Numbered from the stretch's first letter, positions 8,542 to 18,283 are shown. The stretch is 64,000 nucleotides of DNA from Planctomycetota bacterium (GCA_003576905.1 QEVG01000001.1:124001-188000), one strand, 5' to 3'. Program-made: numbers and translations. The notes: generated by a model not told the origin, from the letters alone.

Positions 8542-9105
8542 TCACGGACGTTCGAATCGCCCCGGTTTTGACGCCGCCGAAAGCTCCGCGCGCACTTTCA
8601 TCAGGATACAGCCCAGATGATTCTCGCCCCTGCCGTCACAGACGCCCCAGAATGTATCGCCCCACACATTACCTTCGATCAACCGCGCCTTTCCCGTTGC
8701 GAGGAGACGGTCACGGAGTGCCGGGTTTCGAGTGAACTTGTCGCGAACGCACTCCTCCATGACCAGCAGTTTGACACGATCCCAATCGGCCCGAAGCGAA
8801 AGCTCGCGGCCGGCGCGCTTGGCCTCGGACGGCGTTGCAAGAGCTGCGATACTCCGGCGCTCGCCGCTGTCGAGCGTTTTGGCGGCCTGGTAGGCATGTT
8901 CACAGGTTGGAAACGTAATACCCTCGAAAACGACCTCCGCGGGATAGAAATTCGACAAGAACCGGTATTCACCCCGAAACGACTCAATCGCCTGGGTCGA
9001 GGTCGCCGCTTCATCCGCCGTTCGAGACGATGGGCGATTCGGCATCACATCGGAACATCCGCACAATGCGGCGACGATGATGACAATCAACCACCGGCAG
9101 CGCAT
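8542..9105 (-). CDS. NADAR-family (YbiA-like) protein with a lipoprotein-type signal
   Basis: The start is set at ATG 9105 (MRCRWLIV), because the sequence from there reads as a signal peptide: two Arg, a hydrophobic core LIVIIVAAL and a lipobox LCGC-S (Cys about 17). A frame extending to 9204 exists but would bury the signal. From about residue 44 the protein has typical NADAR features: EYRFLSNFYPAEV, FPTCEHAYQAAK and the closing WGDTFWGVCDGRGENHLGCILM. Known NADAR proteins are N-glycosidases acting on riboflavin-pathway intermediates (YbiA) or reversing ADP-ribosylation of guanine, and they are cytoplasmic. Export of this fold would therefore be odd. The fold assignment is firm; the location is inferred from the signal. 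Confidence 0.82.
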   Translation of the reverse strand: MRCRWLIVIIVAALCGCSDVMPNRPSSRTADEAATSTQAIESFRGEYRFLSNFYPAEVVFEGITFPTCEHAYQAAKTLDSGERRSIAALATPSEAKRAGRELSLRADWDRVKLLVMEECVRDKFTRNPALRDRLLATGKARLIEGNVWGDTFWGVCDGRGENHLGCILMKVRAELSAASKPGRFERP

Positions 9106-9209
9106 TTCGCCGCGGAGTTGGGGGCGGGACCGTACGCGCGATTCGCACGCGACGTACCCGCACTGCTGATGAATCAATGAGACGAAATCTCTTGAACGGG
9201 CCATGAGAT

Positions 9210-10421
9210 TCAGGGACGATTACACTCGGTCCACTGCCGCAATCGAATGGCTGCGTCGGCAAGCGTCTCGTCTTTCTTGCAGAAACAGAAGCGAATCTGC
9301 CGGTTTCCCAGTAAAGGCGGGCTGTAAAAACTGCTGCCCGGCACGGTTGCGACGCCGGCTTCCTTGACGAGCCGCAGCGCAAACGCCGTGTCATCTTCGC
9401 CGGCCCGCAGAAACGGCGTCACGTCGCACATGATATAATACGCGCCTTCGGGATAGTGCCCTGTGAACGAGGCGGCTTTGAGCCCGGTCCACATCATATC
9501 CCGGCGGCGCGAATAATCGCGTGCCAGGTCGGAATAAAAGGACTTCGGGAGTCGAAGCGCCGCGGCGCCGGCTACCTGCATCGGATGCGGCGCGCCGACC
9601 GTGAGAAAGTCGTGTACCTTGCGAATGGCCGCGGTAATCGGCGGAGCTGCAATGGCCCACGCCACCCGCCAGCCGGTGACGCTGTAGGTCTTGGACAGCC
9701 CTCCGATCGTAATGGTTCGCTCGGCCATGCCGGGCAGCGTGGCAATCGCAATGTGCGTTCGGCCGTCGTAGAGGATGTGCTCGTAGATTTCGTCCGTGAA
9801 CACAAGTACGTCGTGGCGGATGCACAGGTCGGCAATGAACTGATGCTCGTCGCGCGAATACACCTTGCCGGTCGGGTTGTTTGGGGTATTCACGATGATG
9901 CCGCGCGTCCGACTGGTGAAGGCCGCGGCGAGTTCATCGCGATCAAACTCAAATCCGCCCGGCGTGGGGTGCAGGGTAACGTATCGGGGAACGGCCCCGC
10001 AAAGGATCGTGTCGGCGCCGTAGTTCTCATAAAACGGCGATGTCACGATCACTTCATCGCCGGGATCGATCGTTGCAAGGAGCGAGGCAATCATCGCCTC
10101 GGTGGTTCCGCAACAGATCGTCACCTCAGAGCCGGGATCAATTCTCATGCCCTGAAACCAAAGCATTTTCTCGGCAAGGGCTTCGACCATGGAAGGCGCG
10201 CCCCAGGTTCGGGCGTATTGATTGTGCCCATCGCGGATGGCCTTGATGCAGGCCTCCTGAATTTCGGGCGGAGTCGGGAAATCGGGAAAGCCCTGGGCCA
10301 GGTTGACGCCGCCGTGCTGAAGGCAGACCTGTGTCATCTTGCGAATGACGGACTCTTCGAAGAGGGCCGCCTTGGAGGAAACGTATTTGTGCTTTTCCGG
10401 GTCGGGTGTCTGGGCCAACAT
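9210..10421 (-). CDS. Class I/II PLP aminotransferase (kynurenine/methionine aminotransferase type)
   Basis: The start is set at ATG 10421 (MLAQTPDPEKHKYVS), giving 403 residues; the open frame continues upstream but with low-complexity basic sequence. Motifs are those of the aspartate aminotransferase fold Ib: VNLAQGFPDFPTPPEI, the NQYARTWGAP substrate loop, VNTPNNPTGKVY, FTDEIYEH and the PLP lysine in GGLSKTYSVTGWRVAW. The closest named families are kynurenine-oxoglutarate and methionine/aromatic aminotransferases. It diverges from mutS, with 268 bases between the starts. The exact substrate is not determinable from sequence alone. Confidence 0.85.
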   Translation of the reverse strand: MLAQTPDPEKHKYVSSKAALFEESVIRKMTQVCLQHGGVNLAQGFPDFPTPPEIQEACIKAIRDGHNQYARTWGAPSMVEALAEKMLWFQGMRIDPGSEVTICCGTTEAMIASLLATIDPGDEVIVTSPFYENYGADTILCGAVPRYVTLHPTPGGFEFDRDELAAAFTSRTRGIIVNTPNNPTGKVYSRDEHQFIADLCIRHDVLVFTDEIYEHILYDGRTHIAIATLPGMAERTITIGGLSKTYSVTGWRVAWAIAAPPITAAIRKVHDFLTVGAPHPMQVAGAAALRLPKSFYSDLARDYSRRRDMMWTGLKAASFTGHYPEGAYYIMCDVTPFLRAGEDDTAFALRLVKEAGVATVPGSSFYSPPLLGNRQIRFCFCKKDETLADAAIRLRQWTECNRP

Positions 10422-10689
10422 CCCGCCTAGTTTGACGCGATGTGCCGCTGAAATCCATGCCCGGAGCCGTCGGCGGATATTTTCACTCAAACGCCCATTC
10501 GGCGCTCTCCTCGCCGGTCGCCGGCGCTGCCACATCAGAAACCCGCCGCGTTGTACCCTGTCCGGCGCGAATTCCTTGCCCAATGGCATGGCGTACAATA
10601 GATTCGTGCGGAGGAGGGCGGACTTCTAGAACGCGGTTCTTCTGTTCCCCCTCATCGACGGTCTAAAGACCACTCTCTTCCGGAGCACG

Positions 10690-13488
10690 ATGGGCAAGAC
10701 GGCAACAACCCCCAAATCTCCCGGCCCGGCCGGATCGAAATCTGGTGAGGCGAAATCGCCGCCGGCCGCGACCGTTCCGCCCGCCATGCGGCAATATCTG
10801 GAGCAGAAGGCCCGAGTCGGCGACGCCATCTTATTGTTTCGAATGGGGGACTTCTACGAGACTTTTTACGACGATGCCAGGACGATCGCCCGCGTTCTTG
10901 GATTAACTCTGACCGCGCGCGACAAGAACAGCGGCTCGCCCATCCCGCTTGCCGGCGTGCCCTATCACGCCGCCGATCGCTATGTCGCGCGGCTCGTCCG
11001 AGCCGGCTACAAGGTCGCCATCAGCGAACAACTCGAAGACCCGAAAACGGCCAAGGGCGTCGTGAAACGCGACGTCGTTCGCATCATCACACCTGGAACG
11101 CTGACGGATGAGAATCTGCTGGATGAGCGCGCGGACAATCTGCTCGTCGCACTCGTGCCGTCCAGGGACGGATGGGAGTGCGGTTTCGTCGGACTGGCGT
11201 GTGTTTCCCTTTCATCCGGCAGATTCGACTGCATTATGGTGCCGCATGGCACACTGGCGGACGAACTGACCCGAATCGCGCCGGCCGAATTGCTCGTGCC
11301 GGAGGCGGATATTGATGACCCGGCGGTGTTCCCAGACCACCTTCGGGCGGCCGTGGGATGTCCGGTGAGTCCGCGGCCCCGGCACGTCTTTGACCCGCAC
11401 CTGGCGGACCGCGCCCTCAAGGAACACTTTGGCGTGTCGAGCCTGACCGGGTTCGGGTTCGATCAATTCGATGCCTCGCTGTGCGCTGCGGCTGCGGTTC
11501 TCGATTACCTTCGCGAAACGCAGAAGGGCGCGCTTGGTCATATCGTAAAACTGACGCCGCGTTCGCTCGATGGGGTGGTGATGATCGATCAGTTCACCCT
11601 TAGGTCGCTCGAAGTCGAGCGAACACTTCGCGACGGATCACGCGAGGGCACGCTGCTCGGGGCGGTCGACCTCTGCGCAAGTCCGATGGGGTCGCGCCTG
11701 CTGCGCCAGTGGCTGTGCTTTCCGGTGAACGATGTCCGGGAGATTCGACGGCGGCAACAGGCGATTTCCGATCTGCGAAACGATCCGGGCCGGCTCCAGC
11801 GGGTGCGCGACCTCATCCGCGAAATGGGCGATAGCGAACGCATCATCGGCCGGCTTGGCGTCGGCCGCTCTACGCCACGGGACCTTGTCGGCCTGGGGCG
11901 AACGCTTCAATTGTGCGCGAAGCTGCCGGAAGCCATCGGCCCCTCGCTGAATGGGAGCCTTGCGGTTCAAGATGACATCCTTACCCGGATCGCACATGCG
12001 GTCTGCGGACACTCCGAGTTGGCAGATTACCTCGTCGCCGCGCTCAAGGGGGACGCGCCGGCCGTCATCCGCGACGGAGGCTTCATCGCCGACGGCCATC
12101 ACGCGGAACTGGACCGTCTGCGAAACATCGGACAGGAAGGGCACAGGTACCTGGCGGAGTACCAGGCGCGGGAAATTGAGCGGACGGGAATCTCCTCCCT
12201 CAAGGTCGGTTACAACTCCGTGTTCGGGTACTACATCGAAGTCACGCATCAGCACCGTGACCGGGTCCCGCCGGAGTATGTGCGGCGACAGACGGTCCGA
12301 AATGCGGAGCGGTACATCACGGACGAGTTGAAGCGCCACGAGCAGGAGGTGCTGGGAGCGGCGGACCACGCGAAACAGCTTGAACTCGAACTCTTCGAGG
12401 AGATTCGCAATCGTGTCGCAGCGCGGACCAGAGATTTGCAGGCTGCCGCGCAGGCCGTCGCCACGCTTGACGTCCTCGCCGGACTGGCGGAGCTTTCCCG
12501 CCGACGGAACTATTGCCGACCGGAGATCGTGACGGACGACAACGACCGGGAAAAAGGAAGCTCGCCGCCTCGGAGGCTGCTTGAGATCGTCGATGGCCGG
12601 CACCCCGTCCTGGATGTTTCCCTCGAGGAGCGTTTTGTTCCCAACGACTGCCGCCTGGACTCCGAAGGAACCCGTCTCCAGCTCATCACCGGCCCCAACA
12701 TGGCCGGAAAATCTACCTACATCCGTCAGGCGGCCCTGATTACGCTTCTTGCGCACACCGGCAGCTATGTTCCGGCAAAATCCATGCGCTGGGCGCCCGT
12801 CGATCGAATCTTCGCTCGAGTCGGTGCCAATGATGAACTGGCCCGAGGGCAGTCCACCTTCATGGTCGAAATGGTGGAAACCGCGCGAATCCTCAACAAC
12901 GCGACCAGCCGCTCCCTCGTGATCCTCGACGAAATTGGTCGCGGAACGAGCACCTACGACGGCCTCGCCATTGCTTGGGCTGTTACCGAGTTTCTGGTCG
13001 AGCGCGTGAATTGCCTGGCCCTCTTTGCCACGCACTATCACGAGCTTACCGAGCTTGTCGATCGCCTGGAGGGAGCGGGCAACCTTAATGTTGCCGTCCG
13101 GGAGCAGCTTCGCGCGGCGGGCGCGGGGCGCGACGTAGTTTTTCTCCACAAGATCCTTCCAGGCGCGACCGACCGGAGCTACGGGGTTCACGTCGCCGCC
13201 ATGGCGGGACTCCCGAGCCAGGTTGTTCACCGCAGCGAAGAGGTTCTTGAAATCCTCGAAAGGGGCTTCGACAGGAAATCGCACGCCAAGGGCCTGACCC
13301 ATTCGGCGCGGGATGCTGATCAGTTGTTGCTCTTTACCGAAAAGCCGCTCCCGCCTATCCCGAGGGGCTTGTTGGCGGTCCAGGAGGCCCTTCAGCAGAT
13401 TGATGTTCAAAAGACGACCCCGCTGGAGGCTCTTGCTCTGCTGGACCGTCTGAAACGGCAATTGGCCGCTGACGCAGGGGATTCGTGA
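10690..13488 (+). CDS. mutS: DNA mismatch repair protein MutS
   Basis: This 932-residue protein is a full-length MutS1. The mismatch-binding domain has the Phe-x-Glu motif in MGDFYETFYDDA (about residues 54-65), followed by IPLAGVPYHA and RIITPGTLTDE. The core and clamp helices lead to an ABC-type ATPase with Walker A GPNMAGKSTY, the RGQSTFMVEM signature region and Walker B LVILDEIGRGTS. The N-terminal 35 residues are a Lys/Ser/Pro-rich extension. The start ATG at 10690 has GGAG about 7 bases upstream. The protein recognises base mismatches and small loops after replication. No mutL is present in the window. Confidence 0.97.
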   Translation: MGKTATTPKSPGPAGSKSGEAKSPPAATVPPAMRQYLEQKARVGDAILLFRMGDFYETFYDDARTIARVLGLTLTARDKNSGSPIPLAGVPYHAADRYVARLVRAGYKVAISEQLEDPKTAKGVVKRDVVRIITPGTLTDENLLDERADNLLVALVPSRDGWECGFVGLACVSLSSGRFDCIMVPHGTLADELTRIAPAELLVPEADIDDPAVFPDHLRAAVGCPVSPRPRHVFDPHLADRALKEHFGVSSLTGFGFDQFDASLCAAAAVLDYLRETQKGALGHIVKLTPRSLDGVVMIDQFTLRSLEVERTLRDGSREGTLLGAVDLCASPMGSRLLRQWLCFPVNDVREIRRRQQAISDLRNDPGRLQRVRDLIREMGDSERIIGRLGVGRSTPRDLVGLGRTLQLCAKLPEAIGPSLNGSLAVQDDILTRIAHAVCGHSELADYLVAALKGDAPAVIRDGGFIADGHHAELDRLRNIGQEGHRYLAEYQAREIERTGISSLKVGYNSVFGYYIEVTHQHRDRVPPEYVRRQTVRNAERYITDELKRHEQEVLGAADHAKQLELELFEEIRNRVAARTRDLQAAAQAVATLDVLAGLAELSRRRNYCRPEIVTDDNDREKGSSPPRRLLEIVDGRHPVLDVSLEERFVPNDCRLDSEGTRLQLITGPNMAGKSTYIRQAALITLLAHTGSYVPAKSMRWAPVDRIFARVGANDELARGQSTFMVEMVETARILNNATSRSLVILDEIGRGTSTYDGLAIAWAVTEFLVERVNCLALFATHYHELTELVDRLEGAGNLNVAVREQLRAAGAGRDVVFLHKILPGATDRSYGVHVAAMAGLPSQVVHRSEEVLEILERGFDRKSHAKGLTHSARDADQLLLFTEKPLPPIPRGLLAVQEALQQIDVQKTTPLEALALLDRLKRQLAADAGDS

Positions 13489-13644
13489 GAATCCCATCGA
13501 CGGGCAGCCCGCCGTATGGGCCCTTGCCCAACCGGTGGTCCCGCGCCACCTCTATCGATTTTCGCGATCTGCTTGAAAAGAGGTTCGGAAAATCTTAAAA
13601 GTCCTGTCTGGCGGCGGACTTGCCGCCGAAGGACGGCGGATTTG

Positions 13645-14442
13645 ATGCGACGATTCCTGGCGATTCTCTTCGTGTGCGGCCTGGCCGGCGGTTGCGGGGC
13701 GCCGGTCGAAAAGTTCGGGCGCACGTGGTACATCGACGGCGCGGGAAACTGGGGCTTTGGCGTGGTGGACGTGCCCGTCGGGCTCAAGGAGGCCGGCTAC
13801 AAGGGCCACGTCAGCAACTACCACTGGTCGCTGACGATGAATCCCGCGCTCGATCAGACATTGCGCTTCATCGCGCGAGCGTCGGGATCGGTTTTGGCCG
13901 CGGAGATCACCGATTTCCTCAAGCGCCATCCGGAGGGCGATGCCAATATCATTGCACTCTCCGCCGGAACGGGCGTCGCGATCTGGGCCGTCGAGGATCT
14001 CAAGCCCCCCTACAAGGTCAATAACGTGATACTGGTGGGGTCCAGCCTTTCGAGCCGATACGACGTGCGAAAGGCCCTCGCCAACATGAAGGGAAAGATC
14101 ATCTGTTATTACGCCTCCAGCGACCCCGTACTCCAGGGGCCCGTGCGCCTGCTGGGTACAATCGATGGCTCCTACGACGACTCCGCCGGGCTGGTCGGCG
14201 TACGTGGCCCCGGCGCGGCAACCGGACGCATCGTCAACATCGGATGGAACTCCCGGTTCAGCGCTCTGGGCTGGACCGGCGGACACGCCGACTGCACCAA
14301 CAAAAGATTCGTTCGCGCCGAAATCTCGAAGTACATCGTCGCCGGAGCGGGCAAGGGCGGCGTCAGCACACAAGGCCGAGTCGCCGATCAGTCCTCACAC
14401 GCAATCTCAACTGCGGCAGCCGTTGGCAACTCGGCCAAGTAA
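13645..14442 (+). CDS. Putative lipoprotein with an alpha/beta-hydrolase-like core, function unknown
   Basis: The start is ATG 13645 (MRRFLAILF), since the sequence from there is a signal peptide ending in a lipobox-like LAGGC (Cys about 17). The 265-residue protein contains IIALSAGTGVAIWAV (near residue 110), which resembles the nucleophile elbow of alpha/beta hydrolases with a Ser flanked by small residues. Later it has IICYYASSDPVL, an acid-type strand, and HADCTNKRF near the C-terminus, where a catalytic His could lie. Ser/Asp/His order is thus compatible with a hydrolase, but the fold is inferred only. It follows mutS on the same strand after about 155 bases. Confidence 0.6.
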   Translation: MRRFLAILFVCGLAGGCGAPVEKFGRTWYIDGAGNWGFGVVDVPVGLKEAGYKGHVSNYHWSLTMNPALDQTLRFIARASGSVLAAEITDFLKRHPEGDANIIALSAGTGVAIWAVEDLKPPYKVNNVILVGSSLSSRYDVRKALANMKGKIICYYASSDPVLQGPVRLLGTIDGSYDDSAGLVGVRGPGAATGRIVNIGWNSRFSALGWTGGHADCTNKRFVRAEISKYIVAGAGKGGVSTQGRVADQSSHAISTAAAVGNSAK

Positions 14443-14754
14443 CACCGGCGCTCGCCGAGTCCGAGGATTGGAGTGGCCACGCCGACATGCGGCAGCCGAA
14501 ATCAAGGGCCGCAACGTCCGCTCCGGTGAGCCGCTCGCCGCGCAATCCCTCAAGATAACTCATCCGTTGCCCTGACTATAGTCTCCCTGCGGATGTCGGC
14601 GGAAACTGTCGCGTAGATTGGACAGGCGGTTGGCCAGCGGAGAACTTCGGATGCTCATTCGCATCCGTCGTGACGAAACGGGTTTGCAACGCGCTGGGGC
14701 CGCTCATAGGATAGTCGGGCTGTGAACACCCGGAAATACACGCGAGGAGCCTCC
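14443..14754. other. Intergenic region without a recognised gene
   Basis: The 312 bases between the lipoprotein gene and the ABC export operon contain no convincing gene. The only structure noted is a small inverted repeat at 14648-14667 (7-bp arms CGGATGC/GCATCCG around TCATTC), which might form a hairpin. A Shine-Dalgarno-like GAGGAG lies just before ATG 14755. Confidence 0.5.
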
Positions 14755-16158
14755 ATGCGATTGTGGCTGATAGTGTCCGCCGTCGTACTGCTTGGCGGGG
14801 GCACGGCCCTGTTCTCGGCGCTGCGCGACGGTCGGCCCGATTATGACCTGTCCCTCGCGGAGGCCGACCGGGGTTCTGTCGTCATGACTGTCGAAACGCT
14901 CGGCACTGTCGACCCGCTGACGACGGTGACGGTTGGCTGCGAAACCACGGGCAAAATCGTGGAAATCTCCGTCGATCACGACGACCCGGTAAAAAAGGAC
15001 CAGATCATCTGCCGGATTGACCCGGAGCTTGTTGAGGCGGAGAACTCCAAGGCCACTGCGGAATTGGCGCGCACGAAAAGCGCCGTCGTCGATGCCGAGA
15101 TTCAGCTCCGCGAGCAGGAGGCCAACCTGCCGGTCGCGACGCAGCGAGCCCTTGGCCAGTTACAGGAAGCCAAGGCGGCCCTGCTTGCCGAAGAACACAA
15201 CTGGAGTCGGCTCGACAAGCTTTACAAGGAACAAAACGCGACCGAAACGGAGTGGACGCTTTCCAAGGCGAACTACGAGCGAGCTCTGGCCGCGGTGCAG
15301 ATCGCCCAGGCCGCCTACGATCAAGCCAAGCTGAACGAGGAATTTCTCCCGCAGCGCGCTCGGGAGATGGTCGACCAGGCCAAGGCGGCAGCCCGGCTGG
15401 CTGAGGCGCAGCACCGCCAAACCCAGGCACAGCTCGAGCGCTGCATCATTCGCTCTCCCATCGACGGGATCGTGCTGCGACGCTATCTCGACGTCGGAAC
15501 AACGGTCATTGCCCAGCTTCAGTCACCGTCGCTCTTCGACATCGCCCCCGGACTCGACCGCATGAAAGTGCTCGCCAAGGTGAGCGAGTCGGACATCGTC
15601 CACATCGAGGTCGGCCAGCCCGCCAAGTTCACCGTCGAGGGCAAGCAGCGCGTGGAGTTTTCGGGCAAGATCCTCCACAAGCGAAACCAACCCGAAATTC
15701 TCCAGGGCGTCACTACCTATACGGTCATACTCGAGGTCGACAACGACGAACGCCGGACACTTCTGCCCGGCATGTCGGTAAACGTCGAAATCGAATGTGT
15801 GCGGCGCGAGGACGCAGTGAGGATCACCAACAAGGCCCTGCGCTTCAAGCCACCCCTCTCCCTCGACGACCGTCAGGCGCTTCTGGACCAGGCCGTCTGG
15901 CCGGCGGAGCCCACAGGCCCCGACGGCAGGCCTGCCAACTACTGCAAAAAGTCGCATCTCTGGCGGTTTGATCCCGACCGTTTCAAGTGGGAGCTCGTGC
16001 CCGTGTGGATCGGAATAACCGACAACGTGCTGACCGAGATTCTCGCCGGAGCCAAGCCGCAGGACCGGTTCGTGCGCGAGTTCACGATCAAGAGCGGCGG
16101 CACTTTCAATCTCAAGGAAGCGATTCGATTATCGCAGCCGGGCAACCGCACGCTCTGA
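14755..16158 (+). CDS. MacA/HlyD-type periplasmic adaptor (membrane fusion protein)
   Basis: The start ATG 14755 has GAGGAG upstream; a GTG at 14722 is in frame but would place charged residues before the membrane anchor. The 467-residue protein has an N-terminal anchor (residues 2-22), a biotinyl-lipoyl-like half-domain (VGCETTGKIVEISVDHDDPVKKDQ), a long coiled-coil hairpin (about residues 85-215), and the second lipoyl half (CIIRSPIDGIVLRRYLDVGTTV). A beta-barrel region follows. An extra segment with WRFDPDRFKWELVPVWIG lies near the C-terminus. It is the first gene of a three-gene operon with an ABC ATPase and a FtsX-type permease, the layout of MacAB-TolC pumps, though no outer-membrane partner is adjacent. 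Confidence 0.88.
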   Translation: MRLWLIVSAVVLLGGGTALFSALRDGRPDYDLSLAEADRGSVVMTVETLGTVDPLTTVTVGCETTGKIVEISVDHDDPVKKDQIICRIDPELVEAENSKATAELARTKSAVVDAEIQLREQEANLPVATQRALGQLQEAKAALLAEEHNWSRLDKLYKEQNATETEWTLSKANYERALAAVQIAQAAYDQAKLNEEFLPQRAREMVDQAKAAARLAEAQHRQTQAQLERCIIRSPIDGIVLRRYLDVGTTVIAQLQSPSLFDIAPGLDRMKVLAKVSESDIVHIEVGQPAKFTVEGKQRVEFSGKILHKRNQPEILQGVTTYTVILEVDNDERRTLLPGMSVNVEIECVRREDAVRITNKALRFKPPLSLDDRQALLDQAVWPAEPTGPDGRPANYCKKSHLWRFDPDRFKWELVPVWIGITDNVLTEILAGAKPQDRFVREFTIKSGGTFNLKEAIRLSQPGNRTL

Positions 16159-16193
16159 CGCGCCCTTGCGAAGGCCGAAACCAGCCCCGGGAA

Positions 16194-17018
16194 ATGAGTG
16201 ACGCGGATCCGATGAACACGAGCATGGCCGAGGCCGCCCCATCACAAGCAGGATCCGCTCTCGGGCGCAGGGGTGGACCGGTCATCGAACTGACCGAACT
16301 GCACAAGATTTACCAATCCGGCGAAACCGGCGTCCACGCGCTGCGCGGGCTCAATCTCACAATCGGCCAAAGCGAATACATCGCCATCATGGGGGCGAGC
16401 GGTTCCGGCAAGTCGACCCTTCTCAACGTGCTCGGCGCGCTCGATGTCCCTACGCAGGGCACCTATCGGCTGGCCGGCAACGTCACCAGTGAACTGAGCC
16501 GCGACGAACTGGCGGCGCTGCGGAACACCTACATCGGCTTCATTTTTCAGAACTTCAACCTGCTCACCCGCAGCACGGCGCTGGAAAACGTCGAACTGCC
16601 GATGGTCTACGCTGGCGTGCCCAAGTCCATCCGACACAAGGCGGCGCTTGCCTCGCTCGGCAAGGTGGACCTCGCCGACCGCACACACCATCTGCCCTCC
16701 CAGCTCTCCGGCGGGCAGCAGCAGCGCGTGGCCATCGCCCGGGCTCTGGTCAACAACCCGAGTGTGCTACTCGCTGACGAGCCGACCGGAAACCTCGACA
16801 CGCACACGAGCGGCGAAATCATGAAGATCATCACCGAACTGCACGAGAAGGACGGCCGCACCGTCGTCATGGTGACCCACGATCCCGGCGTGGCCTCGTT
16901 TGCGGAACGGATCATCGTCCTGCGCGACGGGCTGATCATCGCCGATCAGCCGACGCCCCGACACGGCGGCCCGCCCGTGCCGGACGTTCGCGCTCTTTCA
17001 GCTATCGCGGCGGCGTAA
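16194..17018 (+). CDS. ABC transporter ATPase, MacB/LolD type
   Basis: The start is set at ATG 16194 (MSDADPMNTS), 35 bases after the adaptor stop; ATG 16212 is a possible alternative. The 274-residue ATPase has all nucleotide-binding motifs: Walker A GASGSGKST, Q-loop FIFQNFNLL, signature LSGGQQQRVAIARAL, Walker B VLLADEPTGNLD and H-loop VMVTHD. The sequence fits the o228 subfamily (MacB, LolD, FtsE), which powers mechanotransmission rather than classical substrate transport. The next gene starts 4 bases after its stop and encodes the matching permease, so the pair equals a split MacB. Confidence 0.93.
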   Translation: MSDADPMNTSMAEAAPSQAGSALGRRGGPVIELTELHKIYQSGETGVHALRGLNLTIGQSEYIAIMGASGSGKSTLLNVLGALDVPTQGTYRLAGNVTSELSRDELAALRNTYIGFIFQNFNLLTRSTALENVELPMVYAGVPKSIRHKAALASLGKVDLADRTHHLPSQLSGGQQQRVAIARALVNNPSVLLADEPTGNLDTHTSGEIMKIITELHEKDGRTVVMVTHDPGVASFAERIIVLRDGLIIADQPTPRHGGPPVPDVRALSAIAAA

Positions 17019-17021
17019 CTC

Positions 17022-18245
17022 ATGCTGGCACTTTGGATTGAATGTCTGAAGATGGGGCTGAAGGAGCTGTGGCGGCACCGGCTGCGCAGCATGCTCACCA
17101 TGATCGGCATGATCATGGGAGTTTCCGCCGTAATTATCTGCGTCACCGTCGTCCAGGGCGTGAAGGAATCGCTCATTGGCGACATCCGCCGCGCCGGCCG
17201 CAACATGATCTTTGTGATCACCGATGAGGGCGAGCGTACACGTGCCTCCGCGGCGGAGGGCGCGGCCAGCAACCTGACCCGAGCCGACGCCGAGGCGATC
17301 GAAATGGAATGCGACGCCGTGGCAATGAGCTGCGCGACCCACGGCGTAAAGACAGGTGTAGTCAGTGAGACAGAAGGAGCGGTCGTTGACATCAACGGCG
17401 TCGAGCACACGTATACAGCCATTCGCAACTGGGGCGTGTCGGAGGGACGCGACCTGGAGCCCTTCGACATCGTGGCCCCCCGGCGCGTGTGCCTAGTTGG
17501 CGTCACCGCCGCCCAGGCCCTCTTCGGCGACCGAAATCCCATCAACGAGGTCGTGCGCGTCGGGAGGACGTCGTTCAAGATCGTCGGCCTGCTCGAATCC
17601 AAGGGGGTCAATCCGCTGGGGCAGGATGAGGACAACGTTCTCATCGTCCCGTTGCCGATTCTGCTCCGCGATATCCTTGCCGTGCGCGAGCCGCCGGTGA
17701 TTCTCTGTTCGGCCACGAGTGACGAGACCGTCGAGCGCGCCGTCACGCAGATTCGCGATCTGCTCCGCCAGCGTCACGGAATCAGCGAGAGCGAAAAGGA
17801 CGACTTCAAAGTCACGACCCTGAAAGAAAAGGAGGAACAGGCCCGCCGCGTCGGCGATGAGATGACCTTGCTCATGTTTTTTCTCGCACTGGTCAGTCTC
17901 GCCGTCGGCGGCGTCGGTATCATGAACATCATGCTTGTCGCCGTGACCGAGCGCACACGGGAGATTGGCATCCGCATGGCGATCGGTGCCTCGACCAAGG
18001 CGATCAACCGCCAGTTCCTCATTGAAGCAAGCGTCATCTCCTCGGCCGGGGGCGCTGTCGGCATCGTCCTGGGTATCGTGTTCGCCGTCATGATTGCCGA
18101 TGCCATCGGCATACAAGCCGAGCTATCGACATGGATCATCGTCCTGGCCTTCGTCTTCAGCGCGGGCGTCGGCGTCGTGTTCGGCCTGTGGCCCGCGCGC
18201 CGTGCTGCGGGGCTTAACCCGATCGAGGCCTTGCGTCACGACTGA
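17022..18245 (+). CDS. FtsX/MacB-type ABC permease
   Basis: This 407-residue membrane protein has the MacB permease layout: an N-terminal helix with an RHRLRSMLTMIGMIMGVSAVI motif region, a large periplasmic MacB_PCD domain (about residues 45-260), and three C-terminal helices with MNIMLVAVTERTREIGIRMAIGA and FGLWPARRAAGLNPIEALR, both hallmarks of the FtsX family. It is translationally close to the ATPase gene (3 bases between them). Together with the adaptor it probably exports a compound or a lipid or protein across the envelope; the substrate is unknown. Confidence 0.92.
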   Translation: MLALWIECLKMGLKELWRHRLRSMLTMIGMIMGVSAVIICVTVVQGVKESLIGDIRRAGRNMIFVITDEGERTRASAAEGAASNLTRADAEAIEMECDAVAMSCATHGVKTGVVSETEGAVVDINGVEHTYTAIRNWGVSEGRDLEPFDIVAPRRVCLVGVTAAQALFGDRNPINEVVRVGRTSFKIVGLLESKGVNPLGQDEDNVLIVPLPILLRDILAVREPPVILCSATSDETVERAVTQIRDLLRQRHGISESEKDDFKVTTLKEKEEQARRVGDEMTLLMFFLALVSLAVGGVGIMNIMLVAVTERTREIGIRMAIGASTKAINRQFLIEASVISSAGGAVGIVLGIVFAVMIADAIGIQAELSTWIIVLAFVFSAGVGVVFGLWPARRAAGLNPIEALRHD

Positions 18246-18253
18246 CCCGGCAT

Positions 18254-18283
18254 TTCGCATGCATGCCGCAGCGTGCATGCGAA
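18254..18283. terminator. Inverted repeat after the ABC export operon
   Basis: Perfect 10-bp arms (TTCGCATGCA/TGCATGCGAA) separated by 10 bases, starting 9 bases after the permease stop. It is a good hairpin in the position of a terminator, but no T-run follows, so factor-independent termination is uncertain. Confidence 0.45.

Noticed and set aside
11638-13497. Open frame of about 619 codons on the minus strand opposite mutS
   Set aside because: It is antisense to a clear, complete mutS and shows no protein family pattern; long antisense frames are common in GC-rich DNA.
14363-14563. Minus-strand frame of 66 codons after the lipoprotein gene
   Set aside because: It overlaps the coding end of the lipoprotein gene and has no family pattern or clear ribosome site.
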